From Nothophaeocryptopus gaeumannii (lineage: Eukaryota; Ascomycota; Dothideomycetes; Mycosphaerellales; Mycosphaerellaceae): a stretch of DNA of 64,000 bases. The notes beneath the pieces are model-generated. The model made no database searches. It saw nothing but the letters and a program-made list of their open reading frames with translations, and was not told the DNA's origin. Positions 31,422 through 40,932 of the stretch are shown in pieces. The position numbers were made by a program, and so were the translations under genes. Within the stretch, counting starts at the first letter, position 1. Every line of letters starts with the position of its first letter. The stretch lies in the NCBI GenBank assembly GCA_031771865.1, contig JASISA010000041.1, positions 2,170,001-2,234,000 on the forward strand, read 5' to 3'.

Positions 31422-32213
31422 ATGGGAATTCTACACAGTACGATAACAGCCTCGAGGGGATCCACCAAACCGAAAACTGGCTTCATTAGTCTTCCACCTG
31501 AGATTAGGAACCGCATTTACGGCCACTTGCTCTCCACGGGTGTACCAATCTGCATGCGCAGCAACGGCTTTCGTCATCTCGAGCACAGCCGTGACATGGC
31601 GAACAGCGATGCAGATCTCTTTCCATGCGTCTTGGCTACCTGCAAGCTCATCCATGCCGAAGCAACTCCTATTTTGTAGGGTTCCAACGTCTTAGTCGGT
31701 ACACCGTGGCTTCTCTCGCGCCTCCTGCTTCAAATCAGAGCATCGATATCGCACATTCGTCGGCTCAAGGGTATGGAATATCCATGTTCGGACGCAACGA
31801 ACTGGGAGGACTTGTCAATATCATCGAAGATGTCGGGATGATGGGCTGGCTGCCCGAACTGCAGGAGCTCTCCATTTGGAAATCAAATTCGATGCTCGTG
31901 GACGAGGCCTGGGTTTGGCAGTGAAAGGCCAAGGAACTCACAGAGCACTTCGCGACAGTGGCCCAGATGTTGCCCCCGGCGAAAGAGCTGGGCAAAGAGC
32001 AGAATCGATGGGACGACGTGAAGGGATTTGGTGGAAGTGTTTCATATTCACGCATGCCACTCTGAGCTTCCCCAATTTATTTTCGGTTCCCGTTATGGAG
32101 GAGTTGGAGAACACGAGCTGGAGGGGTATAAAGCGGAGGTGAAGGCCGAGTTGGAGAGAATCTCTTTGGAAAGCTCGCAGGCCGCCGCGGATCGTGTGGA
32201 TGAGAGACAGTAG
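31422..32213 (+). pseudogene. F-box-like / 2EXR-type protein, copy 4, broken
   Basis: From ATG at 31422 the frame reads FISLPPEIRNRIYGHLLSTG and then CVLATCKLIHAEATPIL before TAG at 31677-31679. Copy 3 has TPILYGAHVF at this point, so the stop replaces the conserved Tyr. In the same frame, past the stop, GSNVL and LLQIRASISHIRRLK continue the family pattern, then a TGA follows. The family-like C-terminal helix (EGYKAEVKAELERISLESSQ, near 32120-32180) is in a different frame, so at least one shift has occurred. I read this as a recently inactivated copy; an unusual splice around 31677 is a less likely alternative. Confidence 0.65.
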
Positions 32214-32660
32214 CGTGAGTTCTAAGAGCATCAGGCTAATACCCCCAGGCCTGATGCCAAACCTGACGATATAGGCAGGCATCAAGACGGAGCACAAAGG
32301 TCAGAGACTTTCAACGGAATTGACGGCCGTCCAGTGGAAGAGAAAGGCACTCCTGGTGAGTAGTATGCATGTATGCTCTCTGATCAGTGTCTATGTTTCA
32401 CCTTATGCTGACTGTTTCAGGCAGTGCATAGACATCCTTCCAGTGCTCCAGAATTCTCAGCTTCTTACTTATAACATGGGTAGCCCTGGCACGGCGTCGT
32501 GAATACACAAGGCACCCACCCTTATAAAGATCGATAAAGGTCGATCAAGGTAAGAAGGGCCACGTGTCAACATTTTAGTTTAAGATGTACTCTACTCGCA
32601 CTCCTCTAGGACATTCCAAATTTAATACATCCTCCTACAGCTACGTTCAAGTTAGCGAAT
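32214..32660. promoter_or_regulatory. Upstream region of the small secreted-protein gene, with TATA box
   Basis: No gene. TTATAAAG at 32522-32529 lies 132 bases before the ATG at 32661 and is a plausible TATA box. Just after it is a short imperfect direct repeat (GATCGATAAAGG / GGTCGATCAAGG), and CACGTG (E-box palindrome) occurs near 32560. Confidence 0.4.
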
Positions 32661-32962
32661 ATGTTGGCTTCTGTTGTATTCCTCCTCTGGCTTGCTACTA
32701 TTGCGACTGCCGAAGATTGTGGCTACTACAGCCCACCCTATTTTTATACTTGCGCACGAAATCAGCCCTCCCACTGGAGAGTAGGTATCGTAATTTAGCG
32801 GAACGCCAATGAGCCGCTTGATTTATAGTGTGCTAATAACTTCGTTGACGGCAGTGTCTACATTTCAATAGCAACCCGTCTACAGACGGCCCTCAGAACA
32901 ACCAATGCGCATATGAGGCTTATGACGCTGAGTACAACTACTACTGTGTACAGAGGGGATGA
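32661..32962 (+). CDS. Small cysteine-rich secreted protein, 3' end replaced by transposon sequence
   Basis: Exon 1 is 32661-32780 and exon 2 starts at 32855 after a 74-base intron with gtaggt, a gctaataac branch site and gcag. Residues 1-17 form a typical signal peptide (hydrophobic FLLWLATIATA before Glu-Asp). The mature part is short, aromatic and Asn-rich, with five cysteines. The coding sequence reaches the TA target site at 32949-32950; the transposon's terminal repeat then supplies three codons and a TGA at 32960-32962, giving about 75 residues. Beyond the element, the frame that would have continued has another Cys within two codons and a stop soon after. The role is unknown; small Cys-rich secreted proteins in such fungi are often effector candidates. 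Confidence 0.6.
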
Positions 32963-33019
32963 AGAATTATAACAACCCCTGCAAGCGTGCAATCCTTTAG
33001 CTAACTATATATGGTATAG
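32951..33019 (+). repeat. Left terminal inverted repeat of the Tc1/mariner element
   Basis: It begins CAGAGGGGATGAAGAA and ends TATATGGTATAG; the same sequence is found inverted at 34127-34194 with only a few differences and one single-base indel. Confidence 0.93.
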
Positions 33020-33028
33020 ATTTACAAA

Positions 33029-34057
33029 TCACCACCTTGTATACCCTCCTCCAGCATTAATTACAGCCTGACAACGCTCTCTCGTACTCTAATAGATCCT
33101 TGCTATATCAGCAACTGTAATCCTAGCCTATTTAAGCTGTACAGCCTAAATTACATCCTCTCTTGTAGTAGGGAAATGGAGGCCTACCCTGTATTTTAAC
33201 AAGCTCCATAGATTCTCAATTGGATTTAGGTCTAGTAAGTTTGCTGGCTAGGCCATAAGCACAAGTCTACGGTCTCTGAAAAGGGCAATCGTCGCTTTTG
33301 CCTTGTGGATTAAGGCATTATCCTGCATAATAATAGCCTGTTATTGAAAGATCGAACCATCCTAATACCCCTAGGCTACCTCCTATATCAAGGGAACAAT
33401 CTAAGTACGGTAGATATCCCCATTTACTAAGCCAGGATTAAAGATCTTAAGCCTAGAGACACTATTAGCATTGATATGTCCCCATATCATATAGGCTAAG
33501 TACTTCCGGAATCGAGGAATAAGGCAATCGGCTGTATACGCCTCATCGGCCCTCCTTGTAACGTATACCTAGCCAAAATATCCACAGCGGATAGAGGCTT
33601 CATCCGTCCATATAACTCTTGACTACTGAATATCTGACCATCCAATATGCTTATAAGCCCACTGTAGCCTTGCTACCTTATATGCATCCGTAAGTAGAGG
33701 TTTCTTCCTTGCAACATAGCGTAAGTAGCCTTCCTTCTAAAGAGCCCGCTGTATTGTTTAGTAGTAATAGGTAAAGCCTTCGAGCCGTGCGATCTCATCG
33801 ATTTTGAGCCGCCTAGATCGAGCATCAGCTGCTAGCCGATGGACAAGACGACGTCGTTTGCGGGTAGTTACTACCGGTAGTCGGCCTCGCTGTGATAGTG
33901 TCCTTGGTTCACGCTCAAGACGCGTAATAAGCCGTGAAATGACTCCTTTAGTCGTGTGTAGCTTGTCGGCAATCCGCTGAAGAGGCTAGTGTGCATCCTT
34001 ATAAAGGCTCCAGATCCGGCCTTGTTCGAAAGGTGTAAAGATATTTCCTCTAGCCAT
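33029..34057 (-). pseudogene. Transposase (DD34E) with multiple in-frame stops
   Basis: The frame is continuous in length (343 codons) but interrupted, for example after KDAH near the N-terminus, in the YYY-stop-TIQRAL stretch, after WSDIQ, after GYFG and in VLMA-stop-PANLLD. Several stops sit where Gln or Trp would be expected, so single C-to-T or G-to-A changes explain them. This pattern is what repeat-induced point mutation leaves in fungal transposons. Confidence 0.88.
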
Positions 34058-34126
34058 AATAGCAAGGCAAAAAGAGTGTAGAAACACGTCAAGATGAGCG
34101 CGTTGATGAACAACAACTCTGAAAGG

Positions 34127-34194
34127 CTATACCATATATAGTTAACGGAAGGATGCACGCTTGCAGGGGTTGTTATGATTCTTCATCCCCTGTG
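34127..34194 (-). repeat. Right terminal inverted repeat of the Tc1/mariner element
   Basis: Reverse complement begins CACAGGGGATGAAGAA and pairs with 32951-33019 along its whole length. It is followed by the second TA of the target duplication. Confidence 0.93.
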
Positions 34195-34287
34195 TATGCC
34201 TACTCGTCCCCTAAACTTTATTAAGCAGAGCTGAATTATATACATAGTGCGAGCATTCGTAGTCTAGTAGTAGTTGAAGACCGACGT

Positions 34288-34653
34288 CTACTGCTGAAGA
34301 TCCAAATCAGAGAGGTCGATGTCGGCAGACGGATGATGAAGTTGCAGAATTTCGATGGCGCGAATGCGATTGATGGAGGCAGAGGGTCGATATTGTTGTC
34401 GGGAGGGAGGCTGTCGGAACGCGGCTGAGGACTCGCGCAGTGGCAAAAGTGGTGGTCTGAGCCTCGTCGAAGTTTCATGTGGGACCTGGTCTGTGCGAGA
34501 GCTTCCGTCAGCCTGACATGTGACACAAATTGAAACCCTGGCTTAGCACACACTTCTACGACGATGTAGTCCGTACGCAAACCAGAGACCAAGGAGAGCT
34601 GTGATCATGGCTAGGATACCGAATACTATTTGAGTAGTTGTGTTCTGGTCCAT
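34288..34653 (-). CDS. Small single-span membrane protein, FGILA family, copy 2
   Basis: Two exons, 34554-34653 and 34288-34490, with a 63-base intron (gtgtgt donor, gcacag acceptor), giving 100 residues. A very short polar N-terminus (MDQNTTTQ) leads to one helix, IVFGILAMITALLGLWFAYGL, then HRRR. The tail is Arg/Pro/Gln-rich and ends in an acidic ADIDLSDLDLQQ. The FGILA helix start, the following basic cluster and the acidic IDL end parallel the gene at 18322-18720. The donor is not the commonest form but phase and length fit. Role unknown. Confidence 0.55.
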
Positions 34654-35508
34654 GTTGATATCGTTGCCCAATGAATAGAAGGAATAGACAGACCAAGAGT
34701 TTTGGCCACGGAGTAGATCCTCACGGTAAGGGAATAGGGAGGGGAAGAAGGCAGCGCGTGGTTTGCTTTCGAAACGGCTAATTCTGCTGGTTCAAGTAGT
34801 CGACGATGCGAACAGACACTATCACGAGAGGGGAAAGTTTGAAGTAGAAGATGTGGTGCGATGAAGGCATCCACCCAGGGCTGCCTTCATGCAAGCCACG
34901 TTCCTGCGTGTGCTCCGCAGCCAACGAGTTGGTTCGCATTTCCGTCGGATCTTGCAGAACTGCCAATTTTCCGCTGAGATCAGTCATTGCGACGAGGAAC
35001 GAGAGCTGCGGTCAAGCGCCTCTTGTCCGTGCGGTGAGCCACGGCAACACCCGGCACCCGCTGCCTCACTCGTGAAGCCCATCAACCTTCGGCAGCGACT
35101 TAGACCGTCTTGCTCAGTCCACAGCGCGTGGCAACTATTCTTGCCAGTGCCGCACCGAAGATCTTAATCGCGATACGATGAGTTGACATCGGCGAATGGA
35201 GATGTGCTTTCTGCGGTTGTCGAAGTGGAGTAGAGTCCAGGTTGACGTTAACGCCATTGACTGCTGTATTTTCGCTTGCAACGGAAGCCGGTGAACATCT
35301 CTCATATTCTTGGCTCTCTCTCAATGGGGAAGGATATCAAATCTTTGAGTCGAATGCCGGTAGCTGCGGTCCCTGCGCTTGTTCAATTTTGTCACTATCA
35401 GCTCGCGAGTGTTTGGAGCCCCCCGCCTGACTCAGGCGCAGAAACGAGCATTCAATCTTCAAATGCGTATAAGGACTATGATCAGCCATTGCCGACCTTT
35501 TCGATCAG
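34654..35508. other. Intergenic, no gene recognised
   Basis: Only short overlapping frames are present; nothing resembles a known family. Confidence 0.35.
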
Positions 35509-35690
35509 CTGGATGTTATCGATACGACTATGCAAACAGGCGGTTCTTGCCGCCGAAGAAGCAGCAGCCCTTCGACGGGAGGAACCGGGCTTCTGGCAAC
35601 GGATCTAGAGGCCGCACCTTGAGGCCACTTGATTGTTCACCCCATCTGGGTCCTTCCGAAGTGTGAGTGACCACCATTACCTTACAGACG
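35509..35690 (+). pseudogene. Orphan copy of exon 1 of the Est1-type gene at 62526
   Basis: The frame here encodes CYRYDYANRRFLPPKKQQ, then PFDGRNRA, then TLRPLDCS. The first exon of the gene at 62526 encodes HYRYSHGRPQPPKQQPFDGRNRA and ALRPLDCS. The match continues at DNA level through the donor site: both have GTGAGTGACCA directly after the exon. Nothing resembling exon 2 or the conserved domain follows in the next kilobase, so this is a duplicated fragment or the remains of a decayed paralogue. Confidence 0.75.
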
Positions 35691-36607
35691 TTGCAGGCCG
35701 CGTGATTGCTTTCCAAAGCGGGCCTAATGGTCAACAACTAGAGACCAGAATCATTATTTTTCCAAACGCTTATAAGCTCGCAATGCGCTGCGCGGCCGGA
35801 CATGTTGAACCGGACATGTCGAGCAGGTGCTGTTCATTGGCAAAACATTGCCAGCGCTACGTTCTCCCACATTCACGCTGCTGAGGACGGCCTCTTTTGA
35901 CTTGACGTTGCATGAAAGCAATGTCCCACTGGCACCGCTGCTCTGAACTCTGCCGGGACGGCTTCCATCATGTCGACAACAGTCCCAGGTGAGACCGATG
36001 GTTGTGGCAGAAGTACAGCACTGATTATGGTAGCATTATGAATGGCATTGGAGCCCAACTTCCGTCCAGAGCTTAATAACCGGAGCGGCTCGTCGATGCC
36101 GAGAAGAGTACAGAGTACGCTCGATGTATCGGCCTGCCATCCCAAATGGACAATTGCAAAAGCCGTCCCGAGCCCAAGTTTGTACGCGATGTGGACAAGC
36201 GCTAGAGTGCTCCCAGGGAGCCTTTTCCATTGCATCAACCCATCCAGAGCGCAAGTCAACAGTGCAAGTGATTCCGGAATTTCAAGACTGACGCTGGCTC
36301 CCAAGTCGGGCCTGACTTCGCTCCATAAGTGGTTGCAGAGTCGAGAAGACGATACGGCCTACTGTCGCAGCTATGGCGGCCAGAACACATCAACTCATTG
36401 ACACTGTGATCGGAGCATTGCGATTGGAAGGTGAATCAGCCAGCAGCGTTCGATATTCGCGATTGGATGGCAAACTCGCGAGGACTATGCGGCGTGCAAT
36501 TGAAGTTACAATGGCCAAATATGAGACCAGACATGGGTTGCAGCCCCGAGAGGCCAGCTTACGTTGTCGGGGTTGTTGGTACTCCTGGTCGAGCAATGTG
36601 CGTAAGG
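35691..36607. other. Intergenic, no gene recognised
   Basis: Overlapping short frames on both strands; no family resemblance. It includes the 3' flank of the HET-domain gene. Confidence 0.35.
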
Positions 36608-38503
36608 CTAATGAAGCTCGAAATTCATTCTCTCTTCTGTTAGTTGGCCATCAGCTGCCAGCCGCCGTGAATTGGTCACCTGTAAGGGCGTTGGGCTGTC
36701 AGCTAACCAACATAGCTGTGGTGGATACATGAAAATACTCACATGCATCAGCCCATGCACATACGCAGTCCCGACAAGTGTGAAGTGTCCGAGTGCAGCT
36801 CGTCGAAGGACGAATGGACAAGTAGCGCCGTCCAAGATGCACACCAGATCATCGACCTGAACTCCTGACGGACCCATCCCTATGTACCCGTCATCCGATG
36901 TGAAGAATGCTCGATTTCCGCTACCGGTCCAGATTGCCCTGTAGTACTCACAGGCGGTTGCGACTTCTGGATCTTGGAGATCTTGTCCGGACCAGCTCTC
37001 GAACGCTTCGTATTTGCTAAAGAAATCAGAATCTCCGGACGCGGCGGTGTAGCTGAGGGTGACTCCACTCGTGAAAGTCGTCGCAAAGGCCTCACGTGAG
37101 ACATCCAGACCCAGAGCCAGATCCCTGGAACGCAGCATTAAGGCATGAGCTTTGCGATCCCACTGCATAAGTTCTCTGTCAAGTACCGCCTCGTGGCTTC
37201 TGACGCGAGTTACGATATAGCCTGTGAGTCGCAGCACTGTCGAAGGCACGTCTTGAGAGCCAATGACTTCCTCATTGACCGGCTCTCCAAGCTCCGTCGG
37301 TCCAAGCCGCTGTATGATGCTTGAAGATTCTTTTCGGAAAGCACGCCACTTCCAGTGGTATCTTGGTACCCAGGTAGGCCATGTGCCAGATTCATCTTGC
37401 TCATTAGCTCCACCCTCAGGGACCAGACACACTGACCAGTCAAGTATTCTGAGGGCATCGTACTTCTCCGGATGAGACAAAATTGCTGCCTTTGTGATCA
37501 TCGCATACAGCGTTCCAAGATCCATCGCGTAATGTGGCGTGATGGCCGCCGATGCAGAGGCATAGTCGGGGATCGCTTGGACGAGACCCAGGATGCCGTA
37601 GACCTTGTCCATAGGTAGCGTTGCATTTGCAAACACGCTGAGTGTGAGAAGGTCTGTGATGTCGTACCCTATATTGGTATGACGCCAAATCCGCGAGGCA
37701 GTCATCACACCGACACTGCGTCCAGCAAAATACTCTTCTGAGGCGTAGTTGCGGTGGTTTAGCCATTGTGCCGCCAGACTGACATCAGTCCATGGTTTGG
37801 CTTGCTCGCCGCAGATACATATTGCAGTCTTTCCAAGCATGACTTCCTGAACCACCCAGAGGCGAGAGAACCACGACGCAGAGAAGAACTGTTTCAATGC
37901 TGCCCAATCGCATTCTCCAGGAAGTGGATCAGTAGAATACACAGAAGCGGCACCGGGCCCTTTGAAGAAGACGTGATTCAGCAGAGATTGGTCTTCCACA
38001 AAATCCGTGCATTGCTTGACCAGGCGGTCCATGGAGGCAAACGCTGATGTTGTCATGCCCACGTTCTGGTCTCCTAACCAGATCAAAACTCGAGCTGCGT
38101 TTCGGTACACTTCACCCATGAGCGCAACTTGATGCTGTCGCTCGGCAACATCGGCTTGGTTTATGCAGATCGCGTCGAGTACGGTATTGTGCTTTTGCTT
38201 GTAGCATAATTGGCGCAGGACCTGCTCGGCGTTAACAGGGATGTCGAAGATCTGGCCGTCGAGGATAATGGGAGTCCTCTGCGTTTGGTTGCCCCAAGTC
38301 CAAGATATAGCCTCAAAGTATGGAGGCGCGTCAGCTTCTTGTTTCGGGCCACTATGAAATCCAACATGTTTTGATGGAAGGGACACGGTCTTCAAGTAGC
38401 ATTGAACACGTCCTGCTGGGTCAAGTGTATCCTTGACGTGCAACAGTCTGAGCTGCTTGTCTCCATGTCGAAGACGATGATAGATTTCCGACCTCTGCTC
38501 CAT
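36608..38503 (-). CDS. HET-domain (heterokaryon incompatibility) protein
   Basis: 631 residues if read without introns. HET proteins act in non-self recognition between fungal strains and can trigger cell death on incompatible fusion; many are of unknown role. The three conserved HET blocks are present: YFEAISWTWGNQTQR, ILDGQIFDIPVNAEQVLRQL, and LDAICINQADVAERQHQVALMGEVYRNAARVLIWLG (about residue 110). Between the last YVHGLMH and the end lies a segment with a gtgagt donor and two possible acceptors, so the last 40 residues are uncertain; splicing at the far acceptor would remove exactly 63 bases and keep the frame. No N-terminal NACHT or C-terminal repeat partner is seen. Confidence 0.9.
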   Translation of the reverse strand: MEQRSEIYHRLRHGDKQLRLLHVKDTLDPAGRVQCYLKTVSLPSKHVGFHSGPKQEADAPPYFEAISWTWGNQTQRTPIILDGQIFDIPVNAEQVLRQLCYKQKHNTVLDAICINQADVAERQHQVALMGEVYRNAARVLIWLGDQNVGMTTSAFASMDRLVKQCTDFVEDQSLLNHVFFKGPGAASVYSTDPLPGECDWAALKQFFSASWFSRLWVVQEVMLGKTAICICGEQAKPWTDVSLAAQWLNHRNYASEEYFAGRSVGVMTASRIWRHTNIGYDITDLLTLSVFANATLPMDKVYGILGLVQAIPDYASASAAITPHYAMDLGTLYAMITKAAILSHPEKYDALRILDWSVCLVPEGGANEQDESGTWPTWVPRYHWKWRAFRKESSSIIQRLGPTELGEPVNEEVIGSQDVPSTVLRLTGYIVTRVRSHEAVLDRELMQWDRKAHALMLRSRDLALGLDVSREAFATTFTSGVTLSYTAASGDSDFFSKYEAFESWSGQDLQDPEVATACEYYRAIWTGSGNRAFFTSDDGYIGMGPSGVQVDDLVCILDGATCPFVLRRAALGHFTLVGTAYVHGLMHVSIFMYPPQLCWLADSPTPLQVTNSRRLAADGQLTEERMNFELH

Positions 38504-39004
38504 TGTCTACTCGTTCACCTTGCGATTAGCAACGAGACTCGGGCGAGTATACATACTGGCCATATCAGGCTGCGGTAGGATGCGATGCGTCATAGGGACA
38601 TGTGAGGGCTGCAGCTAGCAGATACAGGCTTGTTCTCCTCAGCCTTTCGTGAGGCCGCACCTCCGTCTCGCGCACCAGCAGCTCAGACTCTTGAAAGTAG
38701 ACGGGGAAGAGAAATCATCATCCAAAGCATTCAAGCTCAACTCCATGGGTATGACCGCTAAGCGTGGAAAGTAGTGAGAAGGACTCGCTAGGAGAGATGG
38801 GCACAAAGGACAGGACATGTGAAAGCTGCGGCGGGCCTTGAGTTTGAAGCTTTGACCCGCGAGCGGCCCCCGCCGCAAGATCCATGCATCAGTGAACGGC
38901 GCTTTCACATGCCATGCGGCCTCCCTCCCCACCTTTCGCACGCCCTCTCACGCCAGATATGAACGACTGAGCCCTTGCATTCTACTCCCGTATCATCAGA
39001 AACG
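38504..39004. promoter_or_regulatory. Divergent intergenic region between the HET gene and the capping-enzyme gene
   Basis: The two genes start outward from here. No gene inside and no unmistakable promoter element. Confidence 0.45.
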
Positions 39005-40378
39005 ATGGGCACCCCGAGTCTGGCCAATGTTCCGCACCTGGTGCAGTCGCCTCGCGATGTCGCGACGTACCACAAACAGACCGTCGCAGACATCCTCCAT
39101 CGCAACCAACTCAGCTTTCCAGGCGCGCAACCCGTATCCTTTGCCCGACGACACCTGAAAGAGCTAGAGCAGCAAGACTACTTCTTGGCGGAGAAGACAG
39201 ATGGCATTCGCTTGCTTTTATTTCTCACGCAGATACAAGGAGAGAGTGGGCAGATGGAAGAGGCGCACTTCCTCATTGATCGCAAGAACGACTACTACTA
39301 CATCCAGCAAGGCTGGCTCCACGTTCCACCGATGCATCCTCAGCTGCTCAAGGACCCAGCATACAGGCCGCGATACGAGCTTGAAGGCTGGCACCGGGGC
39401 ACCATACTCGATGGTGAACTGGTGTTAGAGCAATACAAAGATGGGAGACAGAAGCTCGTTTTCCTCATATTCGATTGCCTCGCGATGCAAGGCCAGGACA
39501 TCACAGACCGTGATTATGGTCAGCGTATCAAGAAGATCGAAGACCTCCTCTTCTATCCCTACCGCGACTTTTGCAAAGACTGGCCCAATGAAGCCCAAGT
39601 TCACCCTTTCCAGTTGGAGATCAAGCGACCGACTGTAGCCTACGGCATGCCCGCCATGTTCAAGGAAATCATACCCAACCTGACGCACGGTAACGATGGC
39701 CTGATCTTTACCTGCAAAGACACGAAATACATCTCTGGAACAGACCAACACATCCTCAAATGGAAACCTCCTCACGAGAACACCATCGACTTCAAACTGC
39801 AAATAGTGGGCTTCCCAATAGACCACGACGACGAGGGCGAATACGAAGACTTCGATCAAAGGCCTCAAATCGAACTCCTCGTCTACTATGGCAGCGGCTC
39901 CGATGCCTATCGCAAATTCGCCGACCTCCACCTCACGACCCCCGAATGGGAATCCATAAAATCCATGAATCAAATGATCGACCACCGCATAATCGAATGC
40001 TACCGCGAAAAAGACACCGGCCACTGGCGACCCAAAATCGAAAAAGACGGTACACCGCGTTTCCGAGACGACAAAGAGCACGCGAATCATATTAGTACTG
40101 TGGAGAGTGTGCTTGAGTCGATTGAAGATGCGGTTTCAGAGGCGGACTTGGTCGGGGCGTATGATCGGATACGGAATGCTTGGAAGATGAGGGCGGCGAA
40201 GGTTGAGGAGGAGAAACATAGGAGGGAGCAGGAGGAAAGGAGGAGAAGACAGCAGGCTCAGGCTCAGGCTTCTCAGCAGCAGCAGGGACAACCGGGGCAG
40301 GGGAGGCCACTCCCACCTCCGAATCAGCCGCCGGCGCAGGGAGAGGCGGAGGATGATGGTCCGACTTATGAGGATTAG
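39005..40378 (+). CDS. CEG1: mRNA guanylyltransferase (capping enzyme alpha subunit)
   Basis: Intronless, 457 residues from the ATG at 39005. It transfers GMP from GTP, via a covalent Lys-GMP intermediate, onto diphosphate-ended nascent pre-mRNA in the nucleus. The nucleotidyltransferase motif I is EKTDGIR with catalytic K64; motif III is LIDRKNDYYYI, motif IIIa is GTILDGELVLE, motif IV is DGLIFT and motif V is ILKWKPPHENTIDF. An OB-fold region follows. The C-terminus after residue 390 is a charged, Gln-rich and Pro-rich tail (QAQAQASQQQQ, PPPNQPPA), longer than in yeast. Length is normal for filamentous fungi. Confidence 0.96.
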   Translation: MGTPSLANVPHLVQSPRDVATYHKQTVADILHRNQLSFPGAQPVSFARRHLKELEQQDYFLAEKTDGIRLLLFLTQIQGESGQMEEAHFLIDRKNDYYYIQQGWLHVPPMHPQLLKDPAYRPRYELEGWHRGTILDGELVLEQYKDGRQKLVFLIFDCLAMQGQDITDRDYGQRIKKIEDLLFYPYRDFCKDWPNEAQVHPFQLEIKRPTVAYGMPAMFKEIIPNLTHGNDGLIFTCKDTKYISGTDQHILKWKPPHENTIDFKLQIVGFPIDHDDEGEYEDFDQRPQIELLVYYGSGSDAYRKFADLHLTTPEWESIKSMNQMIDHRIIECYREKDTGHWRPKIEKDGTPRFRDDKEHANHISTVESVLESIEDAVSEADLVGAYDRIRNAWKMRAAKVEEEKHRREQEERRRRQQAQAQASQQQQGQPGQGRPLPPPNQPPAQGEAEDDGPTYED

Positions 40379-40932
40379 AGATTCCAGACTCTCGAGGAAG
40401 GTGAGAAAGACGGAGGCGTTCCATTGCACTCCGGGCGGATAGAAAGACGTGATTCGTTCAGAGAGGCAGAGGAAGGACAGACTGCAATCTCGACGGTACG
40501 CAGAGTTCCTACGCCTGCGGAGGCAGATTCATGGTCTTCTTGAACGGAAATGAAAGTGAGATGGCCTTTGAATGATAATTGGGTGGAGTTGGAGTTCTGG
40601 GATTTTAGTATGATACCCATCACCAGAAGCATTTGGCTCAGAAAGTAGCTTAGAGCTGGCTGCTACTACTCGTAATGTACAATTATCTTGGTTTTCCATG
40701 GCCTTCTCATGCACCTCAGACGCGATGTGCGTCTCTAATGCGGATGAGGCGCGACGCAAGTCTCCAGATGGACTTTCAGCGTCTCGTTGCAGAGCTGCCC
40801 GTTTGAGTGGAGCGGCACACTTTCTCGCGCATCGCCTCTTGACATGGCTATGAGGATTCATTTCCGGTTCGCCTAAACGTCTTGATGAGGTTCCTACTCT
40901 TTTACATTCATGCTCTTCTGCTCTCTTGCTCC
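40379..40932. other. Short convergent intergenic region
   Basis: The capping-enzyme and CBP3 genes end towards each other here. No gene recognised. Confidence 0.4.

Larger units (their letters stand above)
32951..34194 (-). mobile_element. Tc1/mariner-type DNA transposon, complete but inactivated
   Basis: 1,244 bp bounded by TA duplications (32949-32950 and 34195-34196) and by terminal inverted repeats of 69 and 68 bases that are nearly identical. On the minus strand a transposase frame runs from ATG at 34057 to TGA at 33029, exactly 343 codons, with no net frameshift but several internal TAG/TAA codons. Recognisable parts in order: an N-terminal helix-turn-helix (PLQRIADKLHTTKGVISRL), the first catalytic Asp in VIWTDEASI, the second in IIMQDNALIH, and LDLNPIENLW with Glu 35 residues after the second Asp, i.e. 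a DD34E triad. The size is typical of the superfamily. The stops make it non-autonomous. Confidence 0.93.
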
